The notes under the pieces: model-generated | Seen by the model: the letters and a program-made list of their open reading frames with translations, nothing else | What the model was told of the DNA's origin: nothing | The model's database searches: none | Translations under genes and position numbers: made by a program | Source of the DNA: Phyllobacteriaceae bacterium | Lineage (GTDB): Bacteria > Pseudomonadota > Alphaproteobacteria > Rhizobiales > Rhizobiaceae | Assembly (NCBI GenBank): GCA_029279965.1 | Contig: JAJUHJ010000012.1 | Span: 1-44,806, forward strand | Length of the DNA stretch: 44,806 bases | Reading direction: 5' to 3' | In this document: positions 8,581-16,659 of the stretch, one piece after another | Numbering within the stretch: the first letter of the stretch is position 1 | Layout: each line of letters begins with the position of its first letter

Positions 8581-8820
8581 TTAGGAGCTGATCCGCTGAA
8601 AGGTCGCGGCCATCATGCTGGCGCCGCCGAACATGTCTCCCGCCCCGGATTCGTCCGCCAGGGCGAAATGATGACGCCGAACGGGTCCGGTTATGGAATA
8701 GCCCAGCGCCGCCAATCGGCGAGAGTGGAATTGGGTCATCACCTCATTCAGCGTGGGGGCAATGATGGTGATCAGATCCTCAGCGCAATCATTCAGGATC
8801 GGCTGTGCGGGGGCGTTCAT
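8581..8820 (-). CDS. Small conserved-looking protein upstream of aceA
   Basis: A 79-residue frame starting [17 protein letters not shown] with a strong AAGGAGACAACG ribosome binding site. It lies 50 bp upstream of aceA on the same strand and shares its promoter region with the divergent regulator, so it is probably the first gene of the aceA transcript. No transmembrane segment or known domain was recognised; the C-terminal half has a Gly/Ala/Met-rich stretch. The good start signal and position support a real gene. Function unknown; a role linked to the glyoxylate shunt or its regulation is only suggested by context. Confidence 0.7.
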   Translation of the reverse strand: MNAPAQPILNDCAEDLITIIAPTLNEVMTQFHSRRLAALGYSITGPVRRHHFALADESGAGDMFGGASMMAATFQRISS

Positions 8821-8905
8821 CGTTGTCTCCTTTGATAAATCTTTATGTGAAGATTTGACAAGACGCCCAATTTTGCAAGAAAATGAAGCATATCAGCCAG
8901 TTAAT

Positions 8906-8955
8906 CTGTAAATTCCGGAAAACTGGCGGCAGAAAATTGTAAACTTTGTAAAGTT
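8906..8955. promoter_or_regulatory. TTGTAAA repeats: candidate ScfR operator
   Basis: CTGTAAA (8906-8912), TTGTAAA (8937-8943) and TTGTAAA (8946-8952) occur in the same orientation, and AACTTTGTAAAGTT (8942-8955) is an inverted repeat. They lie in the 146-bp region between aceA's leader gene and the ScfR-like gene. RamB of Corynebacterium binds TTTGCAAA-like sites, so these AT-rich elements are plausible binding sites for the divergent regulator. Confidence 0.45.
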
Positions 8956-8966
8956 CGGAGAACGGC

Positions 8967-10379
8967 ATGGCGAGCGACACTCCCCAGATTGGCGGCCGCA
9001 TCCGGCGGCTGAGGCGGCAGCGCCATATCTCGCAGGCAACGCTCGCCCAAGCCGTGGGGATATCGCCCAGCTATCTGAACCTGATCGAGCACAACCGGCG
9101 CAAGCTGACAGTGCCGTTGCTGTTCAAGTTCGCCGGTTATTTCGGCATCGAGGCAGGAGAGTTGGCCGACAGCGACGATGGCCAGCTCGCCGGCGACCTG
9201 ATGGAGATGTTCGGTGACGATCTTTTCGCAGACTCCGACGTGACCAATCAGGAGATCCGGGATTTTGCGTTCTCCAATCCAGTGGTGGCGCGGGCGGTGC
9301 TGCGCCTGTTCGATTCCTATCGGAACGGGATGCCCGAGCGGCACCAGGGGGTGGAGTCACTCGCCGTCGAGCATGGCCAGTTCCATCGCGCCACCGACGC
9401 AATCTCCGATTTCCTGCAGGAAAACGCCAATCACTTCCCCGCTCTCGAAAAGGCGGCGGAGCGCGTTCGCACCGACATCGACAACGCTTCGGGCAGCTTT
9501 GAGCAGGGGCTCAGAACATACCTGGAGAATGTTTTCGGAATGGAGTGGCGGCTCGCCTCGATACCGCGTGGCATTGCAAGGCGCATCAGCGACGATGGCC
9601 GGTATCTGGAGATTTCGGATCTGCTGCCGCCGGAGACTGCCCAATTCCAGGTCGCCCACCAGGTGGGATTGATGGCAGCAGACACAGACATTGCCGAGAT
9701 CATCGAACAAAGCTTCCTGTCGGAGGTTGAGGCGCAGCCGCTCGCCCGCAATGTGCTCGCTTCTTATTTCGCTGCGGCACTCATCATGCCCTATGACCCG
9801 TTTTTCACGGCCGCGGAAGATTTCCGATACGATGTCGACCGCCTGTCGCGCCGGTTCGGTGCGAGCTTCGAGCAAGTCTGCCATCGACTGACAACCTTGC
9901 AACGTCCCGGGCGGCAAGGCATTCCACTGCACCTCATCCGCACCGACATTGCCGGAAACATATCCAAGCGCTTCTCGCTTTCCGGCATTCACATACCGCG
10001 CCATTCCGGTGCCTGCCCGCGCTGGAACGTTTATTCGGCGTTCCTGCAGCCCGGCCGCATCAATGTTCAGCTCAGCCAGATGCCGGACGGGCAGACCTAT
10101 TTCTGCATAGGGCGCAGCTTCGAAAAGGGCGGCCATCGTCACAACGCTCCGCGCCGTCATTTCTCCATTGGCCTCGGCTGCCATATCTCACACGCCAGCC
10201 GCATGATCTATTCGGACGGGATCAACCTGTCGGATGAACGCCAGATCGTACCCATCGGGGTCGGATGCCGAATTTGTCCGCGCATGGAATGCGAACAACG
10301 CGCCCATCCACCAGCCGACCACCGCTTCCGCCTTGAGGACCGGGAGAGGGCGGAAAGCCTCTATTCACGAATTTACTAA
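8967..10379 (+). CDS. ScfR/RamB-like short-chain fatty acyl regulator (Xre family)
   Basis: Transcription factor with an N-terminal Xre helix-turn-helix (about residues 9-65; GRIRRLRRQRHISQATLAQA and SPSYLNLIEHNRRKL), a central IrrE/M78-like region and the C-terminal DUF2083 region, the architecture of ScfR and RamB, which control acetate and propionate metabolism including aceA. The central region reads VAHQVGLMAAD where a peptidase would have HExxH, so it probably senses rather than cleaves. The C-terminal part has clustered cysteines (LGCH, VGCRICPRMEC). At 470 residues it is of usual length. It is divergent from the aceA unit and overlaps its own likely operator just before the ribosome binding site, suggesting autoregulation. 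Confidence 0.88.
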   Translation: MASDTPQIGGRIRRLRRQRHISQATLAQAVGISPSYLNLIEHNRRKLTVPLLFKFAGYFGIEAGELADSDDGQLAGDLMEMFGDDLFADSDVTNQEIRDFAFSNPVVARAVLRLFDSYRNGMPERHQGVESLAVEHGQFHRATDAISDFLQENANHFPALEKAAERVRTDIDNASGSFEQGLRTYLENVFGMEWRLASIPRGIARRISDDGRYLEISDLLPPETAQFQVAHQVGLMAADTDIAEIIEQSFLSEVEAQPLARNVLASYFAAALIMPYDPFFTAAEDFRYDVDRLSRRFGASFEQVCHRLTTLQRPGRQGIPLHLIRTDIAGNISKRFSLSGIHIPRHSGACPRWNVYSAFLQPGRINVQLSQMPDGQTYFCIGRSFEKGGHRHNAPRRHFSIGLGCHISHASRMIYSDGINLSDERQIVPIGVGCRICPRMECEQRAHPPADHRFRLEDRERAESLYSRIY

Positions 10380-10403
10380 AGCGCGGCCGCCAGCTTGACC
10401 CAT

Positions 10404-10420
10404 ATTTCGACAGACGGAAC
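10404..10420. promoter_or_regulatory. IclR-type operator candidate, site 1
   Basis: ATTTCGACAGACGGAAC, one of four 17-bp sites of form RTTYCG-N5-CGRAAC in upstream regions between 10.4 and 24.5 kb. It lies 80 bp before the dehydrogenase start at 10501. The inverted-repeat shape resembles sites of IclR-family regulators. Confidence 0.6.
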
Positions 10421-10500
10421 TCTGGCAATTGTCCGCAACCGGCGGATTGACCCCACCTCCAGCCTGCGACTACCTCTTTTGAACATCAGGAGGATCGCGC

Positions 10501-11580
10501 ATGAGCGGCCAACCGCTCCTCACGGTTTCTGCGTCCCGGGCGCAGGCATTCGTTACCGCGCTGCTGGAGGCGACGGGAGTGCCGGTATCGATTGCCCGTG
10601 AAGTCGCCGAAGCACTTGTCGAGGCCGACCTCGAAGGCGCCGCATCCCATGGGCTGCTTCAGCTTCCGAACTATATTCGCAGACTTCGAGCCGGAACCAT
10701 CTCAAAGCACGACAAACTCCAACCTGTCATCGACCGTGGAGCCATCGCGGTGTTCGACGCCCGTTTGATGCTGGGGCATGCGGGCGGCACCCAGGCAATG
10801 GAAGCAGCGGCGCACAAGGCGATCACATTCGGTCTCGGTGCGGTGGCAGTCCGCAACGGCACCCATTTCGGCGTCTGCGGTCGATATGCGCGGCAGGCGA
10901 CGAGTAAGGGGCTGATAGGCATCGCCATGTGCAACACGCGGCCGATGATGCCTGCGCCGGAGGGCAGCACGCCCGTCGTCGGCAACAATCCTCTTGCGGT
11001 CGGCATCCCGGCCGCGGAAGGCAAGCCTATCGTCCTCGACATGGCGATGAGCGCGACGGCGATGGGCAAGATCAGGCAGGCGATGGTCGAAGGACGGAAG
11101 ATCGAACCCGGACTCGCGCTCGATAAAGACGGCGTACCAACGGAAGATGCTTCCGCCGCGATTTCCGGAATGCTTCTGCCAGCCGCCGGTGCAAAGGGTT
11201 TCGGGCTGGCGCTCATGATCGACCTGCTGAGTGGCCTGCTCTCCGGTGGGAGCATGGGCAACGAACTTGCCTCCATGTATGGCGACCCAGGGCAGCCTGC
11301 CGATTGCTCCTGGCTCATGATGGCAATCGAGCCCGGCTTCTTCGGCGACCGCGCCGAATTGCGCGAGCGTGCGGCTGCGCTGGCCCGGCAGATATCCTCC
11401 AGCAGGACTCGTACAGGTGCCGCCCGCCCGCAGGTGCCCGGCCATGGGAGACAAGAACGGCGCACCGCATCAGCAGGCAGAATCACGATCGCTCCAACGC
11501 TGGCGGGGGAGTTGAACGCGATCGCTGCCGATCTTGCCGTGCCCGTCCTGGCAAGTGATCAAACCATCAAAACGCCGTAA
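10501..11580 (+). CDS. Malate/L-lactate/ureidoglycolate dehydrogenase family oxidoreductase
   Basis: NAD(P)-dependent 2-hydroxy acid dehydrogenase of the LDH2/MDH2 (YlbC/YiaK-like) family, unrelated to classical Rossmann lactate dehydrogenases. Family features are DLEGAASHGLLQLPNYIRRL near residue 40, the catalytic His in NGTHFGVCGRYA, TPVVGNNPLAVGIPA for cofactor binding and the glycine-rich GAKGFGLALMIDLLSG. The 359-residue length is normal. A CAGGAGGATCGCGC ribosome binding site precedes the start. It lies alone on the plus strand, with an IclR-type operator candidate upstream, and is likely part of the catabolic region that follows. The true hydroxy acid substrate cannot be read from sequence. 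Confidence 0.88.
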   Translation: MSGQPLLTVSASRAQAFVTALLEATGVPVSIAREVAEALVEADLEGAASHGLLQLPNYIRRLRAGTISKHDKLQPVIDRGAIAVFDARLMLGHAGGTQAMEAAAHKAITFGLGAVAVRNGTHFGVCGRYARQATSKGLIGIAMCNTRPMMPAPEGSTPVVGNNPLAVGIPAAEGKPIVLDMAMSATAMGKIRQAMVEGRKIEPGLALDKDGVPTEDASAAISGMLLPAAGAKGFGLALMIDLLSGLLSGGSMGNELASMYGDPGQPADCSWLMMAIEPGFFGDRAELRERAAALARQISSSRTRTGAARPQVPGHGRQERRTASAGRITIAPTLAGELNAIAADLAVPVLASDQTIKTP

Positions 11581-11664
11581 GCGGTCGGTGCCGACCAGCA
11601 ACCTGCCGCCTGAATAGGGGCCGTCGCCTTTTTACCATTGGCGCGCGCGCCACATCGAAACAAA

Positions 11665-11690
11665 AGCCCCGTCGGAGGACCGACGGGGCT
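11665..11690 (-). terminator. Terminator downstream of the TAXI gene
   Basis: A perfect 11-bp stem AGCCCCGTCGG / CCGACGGGGCT with a 4-nt loop, followed on the minus strand by TTTGTTT. It sits 30 bp after the TAXI stop codon. On the plus strand there is no T tract, so it mainly serves the minus-strand gene. Confidence 0.8.
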
Positions 11691-11720
11691 GAGTGGTGAA
11701 TCTCCCGCAATTAGGGGCGG

Positions 11721-12875
11721 TTATTCGTAAACCGGCAGGCCCGCTTCCTCGAGCACTTCCCGGCGCCGTTCCAGCCAGCGCTCGGTTTTTTCCGCTTCTG
11801 CAACATCGGCGAGTTCCTCCCATGCGGCCATAAGAATTTCCTGGCGCTCGATCAGGGCGTCGTTATGAGCCTGCGCCTCTTCCGACCAAAGGCCCTTCTC
11901 CTCCCAGAAGCGGATCGCGCCTTCATGATAGGGCACCACCCACAAGAAATCCTGTCTTTCGTCCGCCCATCCAATCATTCCGGGCTCGATCTCGACATAG
12001 TTGTCGTACTGCTCATCAATGGCCTTGGTCATATTGTAGACCAGATCGGCCTCCCGGTCCGGATAGGTGAGCAGGACAGGGAAGGGGAAACCCGCGCATT
12101 CCAGCGGGTTTTCCTCGGAAATGTTCGGGCCGAGCGTAGCCAGACGGGGCGAGAATTGCGGCTTTATCTCTTGCAGTCGTGCCCAGCCCTCCTTGTCCGA
12201 GGCCGGCAGCGGCAACCACTTGAGTCCGCCTGGCGAAGCCGCGGCCTGCGTGGGAAGAGCTCCGGTCGTCAGGCTTGTCACCACATCGACCTGGCCGTTG
12301 ATGAAGGCTTCCCATGAGCCGCCGAAGCTTGCGACCTCCACCTTCTCAACATCGTCCCAGGTCATTCCGCCAAAGGCGAGAAAACCCGCCACATTGCTCT
12401 GCAGTGCAGGCGCACCGACCACCCAGCCGACGCGCTTGCCCCGAAGATCGTCCACCGTCTCGATACCGGCGTCACCTCTGAGGCCCAGCGTGAAGCAATT
12501 GTCGGAGTTGGAGCCAACCAGCATGCGCAGGGGTTGCGGCCCGATCTCAGGTGCTGAAAAGGCTTCAGTCCCTTCCACGGCATTGAAGGATTCCGATCCC
12601 ACCAGGCCAAATTCAACACGGCCCTGTCTTACCGGCAGGAGGCGCGCAACGTCCGAAGTCGCAGGCAGCACCCGGAGTGACATGTCATAGGCGTTACCGA
12701 GCGCAGTACCCAGCGCGACACCCTGGTTATAGGAAGCGGCTCCAACATCGTAGGTGGTGACCGATAGCGTGTTCGGCAATTCCACTTCCTGAGCATGGGC
12801 CGCTGAAGTCAGGGCTGCTCCTGTTAGCAGGAAAGCGGCTGCAGCGCCGCGTGCGATCGTGAACCTCGTCACCAT
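11721..12875 (-). CDS. TAXI-type TRAP transporter solute-binding protein
   Basis: Periplasmic binding protein of the TAXI (TRAP-associated extracytoplasmic immunogenic) family. A signal peptide is clear (MVTRFTIARG, hydrophobic AAAAFLLTGAALTSA, cleavage after AHAQ). The mature part starts LSVTTYDVGAASYNQGVALGTALG, and GKRVGWVVGAPALQSNVAGFLAF and NGQVDVVTSL are typical. The track start at 12983 is rejected for the ATG at 12875, which follows GGAGGAGACCGTC and gives 384 residues. TAXI proteins work with a fused 4TM/12TM permease; the only such permease here is at 21468-23459, so the two are probable partners despite the 8.6-kb gap. An operator candidate lies upstream and a terminator follows. 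It forms a single-gene unit. Confidence 0.87.
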   Translation of the reverse strand: MVTRFTIARGAAAAFLLTGAALTSAAHAQEVELPNTLSVTTYDVGAASYNQGVALGTALGNAYDMSLRVLPATSDVARLLPVRQGRVEFGLVGSESFNAVEGTEAFSAPEIGPQPLRMLVGSNSDNCFTLGLRGDAGIETVDDLRGKRVGWVVGAPALQSNVAGFLAFGGMTWDDVEKVEVASFGGSWEAFINGQVDVVTSLTTGALPTQAAASPGGLKWLPLPASDKEGWARLQEIKPQFSPRLATLGPNISEENPLECAGFPFPVLLTYPDREADLVYNMTKAIDEQYDNYVEIEPGMIGWADERQDFLWVVPYHEGAIRFWEEKGLWSEEAQAHNDALIERQEILMAAWEELADVAEAEKTERWLERRREVLEEAGLPVYE

Positions 12876-12981
12876 GACGGTCTCCTCCAACTTTGTACTT
12901 GTTCTCGTTTCTGCCGAGCGCCTGAGCGCCTCCCTTTTTGCTACCGGTCGCAAGCGCCGGCGGCAAACCTGGTTCACCGTC

Positions 12982-12998
12982 ATTCCGTACTACGAAAC
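12982..12998. promoter_or_regulatory. IclR-type operator candidate, site 2
   Basis: ATTCCGTACTACGAAAC, of form RTTYCG-N5-CGRAAC, located between the end of the aldehyde dehydrogenase gene and the TAXI start, about 107 bp before the latter. It implies a separate promoter for the TAXI gene. Confidence 0.55.
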
Positions 12999-13003
12999 GG
13001 CCG

Positions 13004-14431
13004 TCAGGTCGGATAACCGAGCACAGCTTTCACTTCGAGATATTCTTCAAAGCCGAATATGCCGAATTCACGCCCGTTGCCCGATTGCTTGTATCCGCCG
13101 AACGGCAGGCTGCGATCGAAAGGTGCGCCGTTAAGATAGACGCGCCCGGCCCGGATGCGATTTGCAATCCTGCGAGCCTTCTCCAGATCCTTCGATTGCA
13201 CGAAGCCGGCTAGCCCAAAGGGCGTGTCGTTGGCAATCTCAACGGCCTCATCCTCGCTGTCATAGTTCATGATCGAAAGAACCGGACCAAAAATCTCTTC
13301 TCGCGCGATCCGCATCTCGGGCTTTACATCGGCAAAGACGGTCGGGCGTACGTAGTAGCCGCGATTGACCTCAGTGGGCCGGCCGGGGCCGCCGCAGACC
13401 AGAGTTGCCCCCTCGCCGATTCCGGATTCGATCAGTTGCTGCACCTTTTCGAACTGGGCCTGGCTTACAAGCGGCCCCATGGTGGTGGCCGGGTCCATCG
13501 GGTCGCCGATCCTGATCGTTTCAACGGCCTTCCTGGCAGCGGCCAGCGCCTCGTCACGTTGCGCCCTATGGACCAGCATCCGTGTAGGGGACTGACAGTT
13601 CTGCCCGCCATTCGTGTAGCAGGCATGCACCCCCGCGATGACGGCGGATTCCAGATCCGCGTCCGGCAGTATGATGTTGGCCGACTTGCCGCCCAATTCC
13701 TGCGCCACACGCTTTACCGTGTCCGCAGCCAATTTTGCGACCCGTATGCCTGCAGTGGTCGAGCCGGTAAACGAAACCATGTCCACATCAGGATGCGCTG
13801 CAATCGCTTCGCCGACGGTGGGGCCGTCACCGTTCACGAGGTTGAACACCCCTTTCGGCAGGTCGGATTCATGGATGATCTCCGCCAGAAGCATGGCGCT
13901 CAGCGGCGCGATCTCGCTCGGCTTCAACACTATGGTACACCCGGTGGCCAGGGCGGGCGCGACCTTCGAGGCCACCTGGTTGAGCGGCCAGTTCCACGGC
14001 GTGATGAGGCCGCAAACGCCGATTGGCTCGCGCCGGATAATGCCGGCACCTTCCGCTCTCTCGAATTGATAGGAAGCAAGCACCCGCGCCGCCTCCTCGA
14101 AGTGGAAGAGTGCAACGGTGGCCTGTCGCTCGGTGGAGAACGTGATCGGCGCACCCATTTCCAGGGTCATGGCTCGCGCAAGTTCAGGAAGCCGTTCCTT
14201 GAAGCCTTTGATGACCCGTTCCAGAATGGCAAGCCTCTCCTCGACGGAAGATAGGGCATAGCTCTTAAAGGCACGCTTGGCGGCCTTGCTCGCGCGGTCC
14301 ACGTCGGCACGGGAGCCAAGGCTGATCCGACCGATTTCTTCCTCGGTGGCAGGATTGATGACGCCCATCGATTTCGGTTCAGCGGGATCGACCCATGCGC
14401 CATCAATATAGAATTTCATCCGGCTGTTCAT
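13004..14431 (-). CDS. NAD(P)-dependent aldehyde dehydrogenase
   Basis: Oxidises an aldehyde to the carboxylic acid. The catalytic machinery is complete: Asn147 in TPWNWPL, Glu245 in AQELGGKSAN and the nucleophilic Cys279 in GGQNCQSPTR, plus the FTGSTTAG cofactor segment. From the ATG at 14431 (GGAGCAGAC ribosome binding site) the protein has 475 residues, normal for the family; the track start at 14473 adds 14 residues without support. It is divergent from the fumarase-like pair with an IclR-type operator between, and upstream of the TAXI gene. The substrate is probably an intermediate of the same pathway, unknown from sequence. Confidence 0.92.
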   Translation of the reverse strand: MNSRMKFYIDGAWVDPAEPKSMGVINPATEEEIGRISLGSRADVDRASKAAKRAFKSYALSSVEERLAILERVIKGFKERLPELARAMTLEMGAPITFSTERQATVALFHFEEAARVLASYQFERAEGAGIIRREPIGVCGLITPWNWPLNQVASKVAPALATGCTIVLKPSEIAPLSAMLLAEIIHESDLPKGVFNLVNGDGPTVGEAIAAHPDVDMVSFTGSTTAGIRVAKLAADTVKRVAQELGGKSANIILPDADLESAVIAGVHACYTNGGQNCQSPTRMLVHRAQRDEALAAARKAVETIRIGDPMDPATTMGPLVSQAQFEKVQQLIESGIGEGATLVCGGPGRPTEVNRGYYVRPTVFADVKPEMRIAREEIFGPVLSIMNYDSEDEAVEIANDTPFGLAGFVQSKDLEKARRIANRIRAGRVYLNGAPFDRSLPFGGYKQSGNGREFGIFGFEEYLEVKAVLGYPT

Positions 14432-14517
14432 GTCTGCTCCGTCATCCGGCTGGAAGGGGGTTCTTGCAGCCAAGTCTCGTATGGCGACGCTGCATTCTCA
14501 ATCACCAAGGGGCAACC

Positions 14518-14534
14518 GTTCCGCTGTACGGAAC
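14518..14534. promoter_or_regulatory. IclR-type operator candidate, site 3
   Basis: GTTCCGCTGTACGGAAC, a perfect inverted repeat (GTTCCG / CGGAAC, extended by C/G to CGTTCCG / CGGAACG) with a 5-bp spacer. It lies in the divergent region between the aldehyde dehydrogenase and fumarase alpha genes and could control both. Confidence 0.7.
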
Positions 14535-14580
14535 GCCACTGTCATGGGTTTGCCTCTCTCCTCCCATGAGGGGTAGGAAC

Positions 14581-15480
14581 ATGATGCTGCCCGCAAGGGA
14601 GGACATTCGGGTGCCGATAACCTACGAAGTCGTGAAGCAGGTTGCGAGTGACCTTTATGGCTGGTCGCTCAAGAAGGTGCCTGATGACACGCTTGCGGCG
14701 CTATCCGCCGCACGCGCCCGGGAGACGAATCCGACCTCACAGCGCACGCTGGACTTCATGCAGGCGGCGGCGCGGGCGGCCGAACGCGAGGATCGGCATG
14801 CCTGTTCCGATGCCGGGTTTCCCACCTATTTCGTAAGAATCGGGACGCGTCTCACGCTTGACGGCGATATCCGCCGCGCTTTCGTAGACGGTTTTGCGCA
14901 ACTGGTTGCGACGATCGAGCCGCCGATCCTGAAATTCATCACTCATCCGCTGACGCTGGAGCGCGGCTACGCCGGCAAGGACATGCCCATCGTCTCCTTC
15001 GACGTGGTGGATGGTGCGGACTATATGGACATCACCTGCTCTCCGAAGGCCCTCGGCTCCGGCCGGTGGGCAGACCTCAAGGTGTTCAGCTATCCCACCG
15101 TAGCCGAGATCGAAGCCTATATCATGGAATGCGTTCTGACGGCGGGCTCGCAACACTGCCCGCCTGTTGTCATCGGCGTGGGCATCGGCGGCTCCTTCGA
15201 TCATGCCGCAAAGCTCGCGAAGCTCTCGACCTTGCGGCCGATCGGCAGCCGTCATGAAGATCCGATGATAGCTGACATGGAGGAGCGTCTCCTGGCGGCG
15301 GCGAACAAGACCGGCTTTGGTCCCATGGGGACCGGGGGCGACACCACGGCGCTCGCCGTTCACGTGGACTACGCGCACGGCCACGGCTTTGTGCCGGTCG
15401 CCGTCTGTTTCAATTGCTGGATCAACAGGCGCACCACCGCGCGCATTCATGAGAATGGCGAGGTGACACGTCTTGAGTGA
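14581..15480 (+). CDS. Class I fumarase / tartrate dehydratase, alpha subunit
   Basis: Catalytic [4Fe-4S] subunit of a two-subunit hydro-lyase of the fumarate hydratase class I / L(+)-tartrate dehydratase (TtdA) family. The 299-residue product shows CSDAGFPTYFVRIG, the second Cys region SQHCPPVVIGVGIGGSFDHAAKLAK, GPMGTGGDTTALAVHVDYAH and the final CFNCW, which together supply the cluster ligands. The start at 14581 follows AGGGGTAGGAAC; the upstream frame in the track (from 14395) runs antisense to the aldehyde dehydrogenase and is not used. It overlaps the beta-subunit gene by 8 bp. Substrate could be fumarate/malate, tartrate, or mesaconate/citramalate; the catabolic context makes a specialised substrate more likely than the TCA-cycle reaction. 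Confidence 0.88.
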   Translation: MMLPAREDIRVPITYEVVKQVASDLYGWSLKKVPDDTLAALSAARARETNPTSQRTLDFMQAAARAAEREDRHACSDAGFPTYFVRIGTRLTLDGDIRRAFVDGFAQLVATIEPPILKFITHPLTLERGYAGKDMPIVSFDVVDGADYMDITCSPKALGSGRWADLKVFSYPTVAEIEAYIMECVLTAGSQHCPPVVIGVGIGGSFDHAAKLAKLSTLRPIGSRHEDPMIADMEERLLAAANKTGFGPMGTGGDTTALAVHVDYAHGHGFVPVAVCFNCWINRRTTARIHENGEVTRLE

Positions 15481-16117
15481 TCTTGTTTCTCCGGATCTGC
15501 CACGCCTGACGCTGCCCTTGTCGCGCAAGATCGCCCGTTCTCTGAAGATCGGCGACACGGTCCTGCTCGACGGCGAGGTGGCGATGACCGCGGGCTTTTC
15601 GACCCATCAGCGGATGGCCGCTGCCCTGGAGGAGGGCAGGGGCCTTCCATTTCCCATGAACGGGACAGCCTTCTTTCACATGGGCAGTTCCTGCCGCCAG
15701 GAAGACGGGCGCTGGGTGCCGAACTACGTCAATCCGACCACCTCCACCCGCTTCGATGCCTTCATGCCGACTATTATCCGGAAACTCGGACTGAGCGCCA
15801 CTGGTGGCAAGGGTGGCATGGGGCTGGCCTCGGTAGAGGCCATGCGAGAGGTCGGCTGCGTCTATTTCTCGATGCCGGGAGGCGCCTCACCTCTGCTCAG
15901 CCGCGGTGCGGCGGAACGGCTGGAGACCGGTTGGGACGATCTCATCGAGCAGTTCCGGCTCTCCCGCTTTCGGCTGCACGGCTTCGGCCCCGTAACAGTT
16001 GCGATTGACGCGCACGGCAACAGCCTGTTTGACGATCTGCAGCAGGCGGCAAGCCTGCGCATGCCGCAGATATTGCAGGAGCTGGAACAGGCGAGAAAGC
16101 GTTCGGGCCTTGCTTGA
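15473..16117 (+). CDS. Class I fumarase / tartrate dehydratase, beta subunit
   Basis: Swivelling beta subunit that completes the active site of the class I hydro-lyase. The 214-residue protein has THQRMAAALEEG, the conserved PTTSTRFDAFMPTIIRKLGL and GGKGGMGLASVEAM segments. Translation begins at a TTG codon (15473) inside the end of the alpha gene, preceded by GAGGTG; the 8-bp overlap and rare start suggest translational coupling that keeps subunits in balance. A MaoC hydratase gene follows after 34 bp. Confidence 0.88.
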   Translation: MSDLVSPDLPRLTLPLSRKIARSLKIGDTVLLDGEVAMTAGFSTHQRMAAALEEGRGLPFPMNGTAFFHMGSSCRQEDGRWVPNYVNPTTSTRFDAFMPTIIRKLGLSATGGKGGMGLASVEAMREVGCVYFSMPGGASPLLSRGAAERLETGWDDLIEQFRLSRFRLHGFGPVTVAIDAHGNSLFDDLQQAASLRMPQILQELEQARKRSGLA

Positions 16118-16151
16118 CCCCTCTACATGTTCGACCGTTAAAGGAGATCAG

Positions 16152-16613
16152 ATGCCGCGTTATCTGGAAGACATCGTCCCCGGCGAGACCTGGACCAGCG
16201 ATGAAATCGTGCTGTCGGAAGAGGACATCATTCGCTATGCTCGGGAATACGATCCTCAACCCATGCACACCGACCCAGCCAAGGCTGCCGAGAGCCGCTT
16301 CGGCTCGCTCATTGCCAGCGGCTGGCAGGTTGCCGCGCTATCGATGAAATTGTTCGTGGAAGGGGGGACGTTCGGCGACACGCCGCTGGTCGGGCTAGGC
16401 GTTGATGAATTGCGCTGGAGAAAGCCGGTTCGTCCCGGAGATCGCCTTCATTGCATCCGCGAGATCATTAGTGCCGAGCGGTCCCGAAGCCGCCCGCAGG
16501 TCGGCACAGTCCGCACCAAGGTCACCGTCAGGAACCAGGACGGGGATGATGTCATGACCATGGTAAGCCTCGGTCAGGTGCGGGCGCGTTCCAACGGCGA
16601 TGAGGCCTCCTGA
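16152..16613 (+). CDS. MaoC-family (R)-hydratase
   Basis: Single hot-dog fold hydratase of the MaoC family, which usually adds water to enoyl-CoA thioesters. The catalytic dyad region is seen as YDPQPMHTDPAKA with Asp and His, followed by IASGWQVAALSMKL and LGVDELRWRKPVRPGDRL. It has 153 residues from the ATG at 16152, which follows AAGGAGATCAG. Third gene after the fumarase-like subunits. A second MaoC gene lies at 18956-19414 in the opposite operon; the two are distinct in sequence, so probably act on different acyl-CoAs. Confidence 0.87.
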   Translation: MPRYLEDIVPGETWTSDEIVLSEEDIIRYAREYDPQPMHTDPAKAAESRFGSLIASGWQVAALSMKLFVEGGTFGDTPLVGLGVDELRWRKPVRPGDRLHCIREIISAERSRSRPQVGTVRTKVTVRNQDGDDVMTMVSLGQVRARSNGDEAS

Positions 16614-16659
16614 GCTTTCAGGCATGGATCTTCGGATCAGACTCTGATCGTCCGATCCT

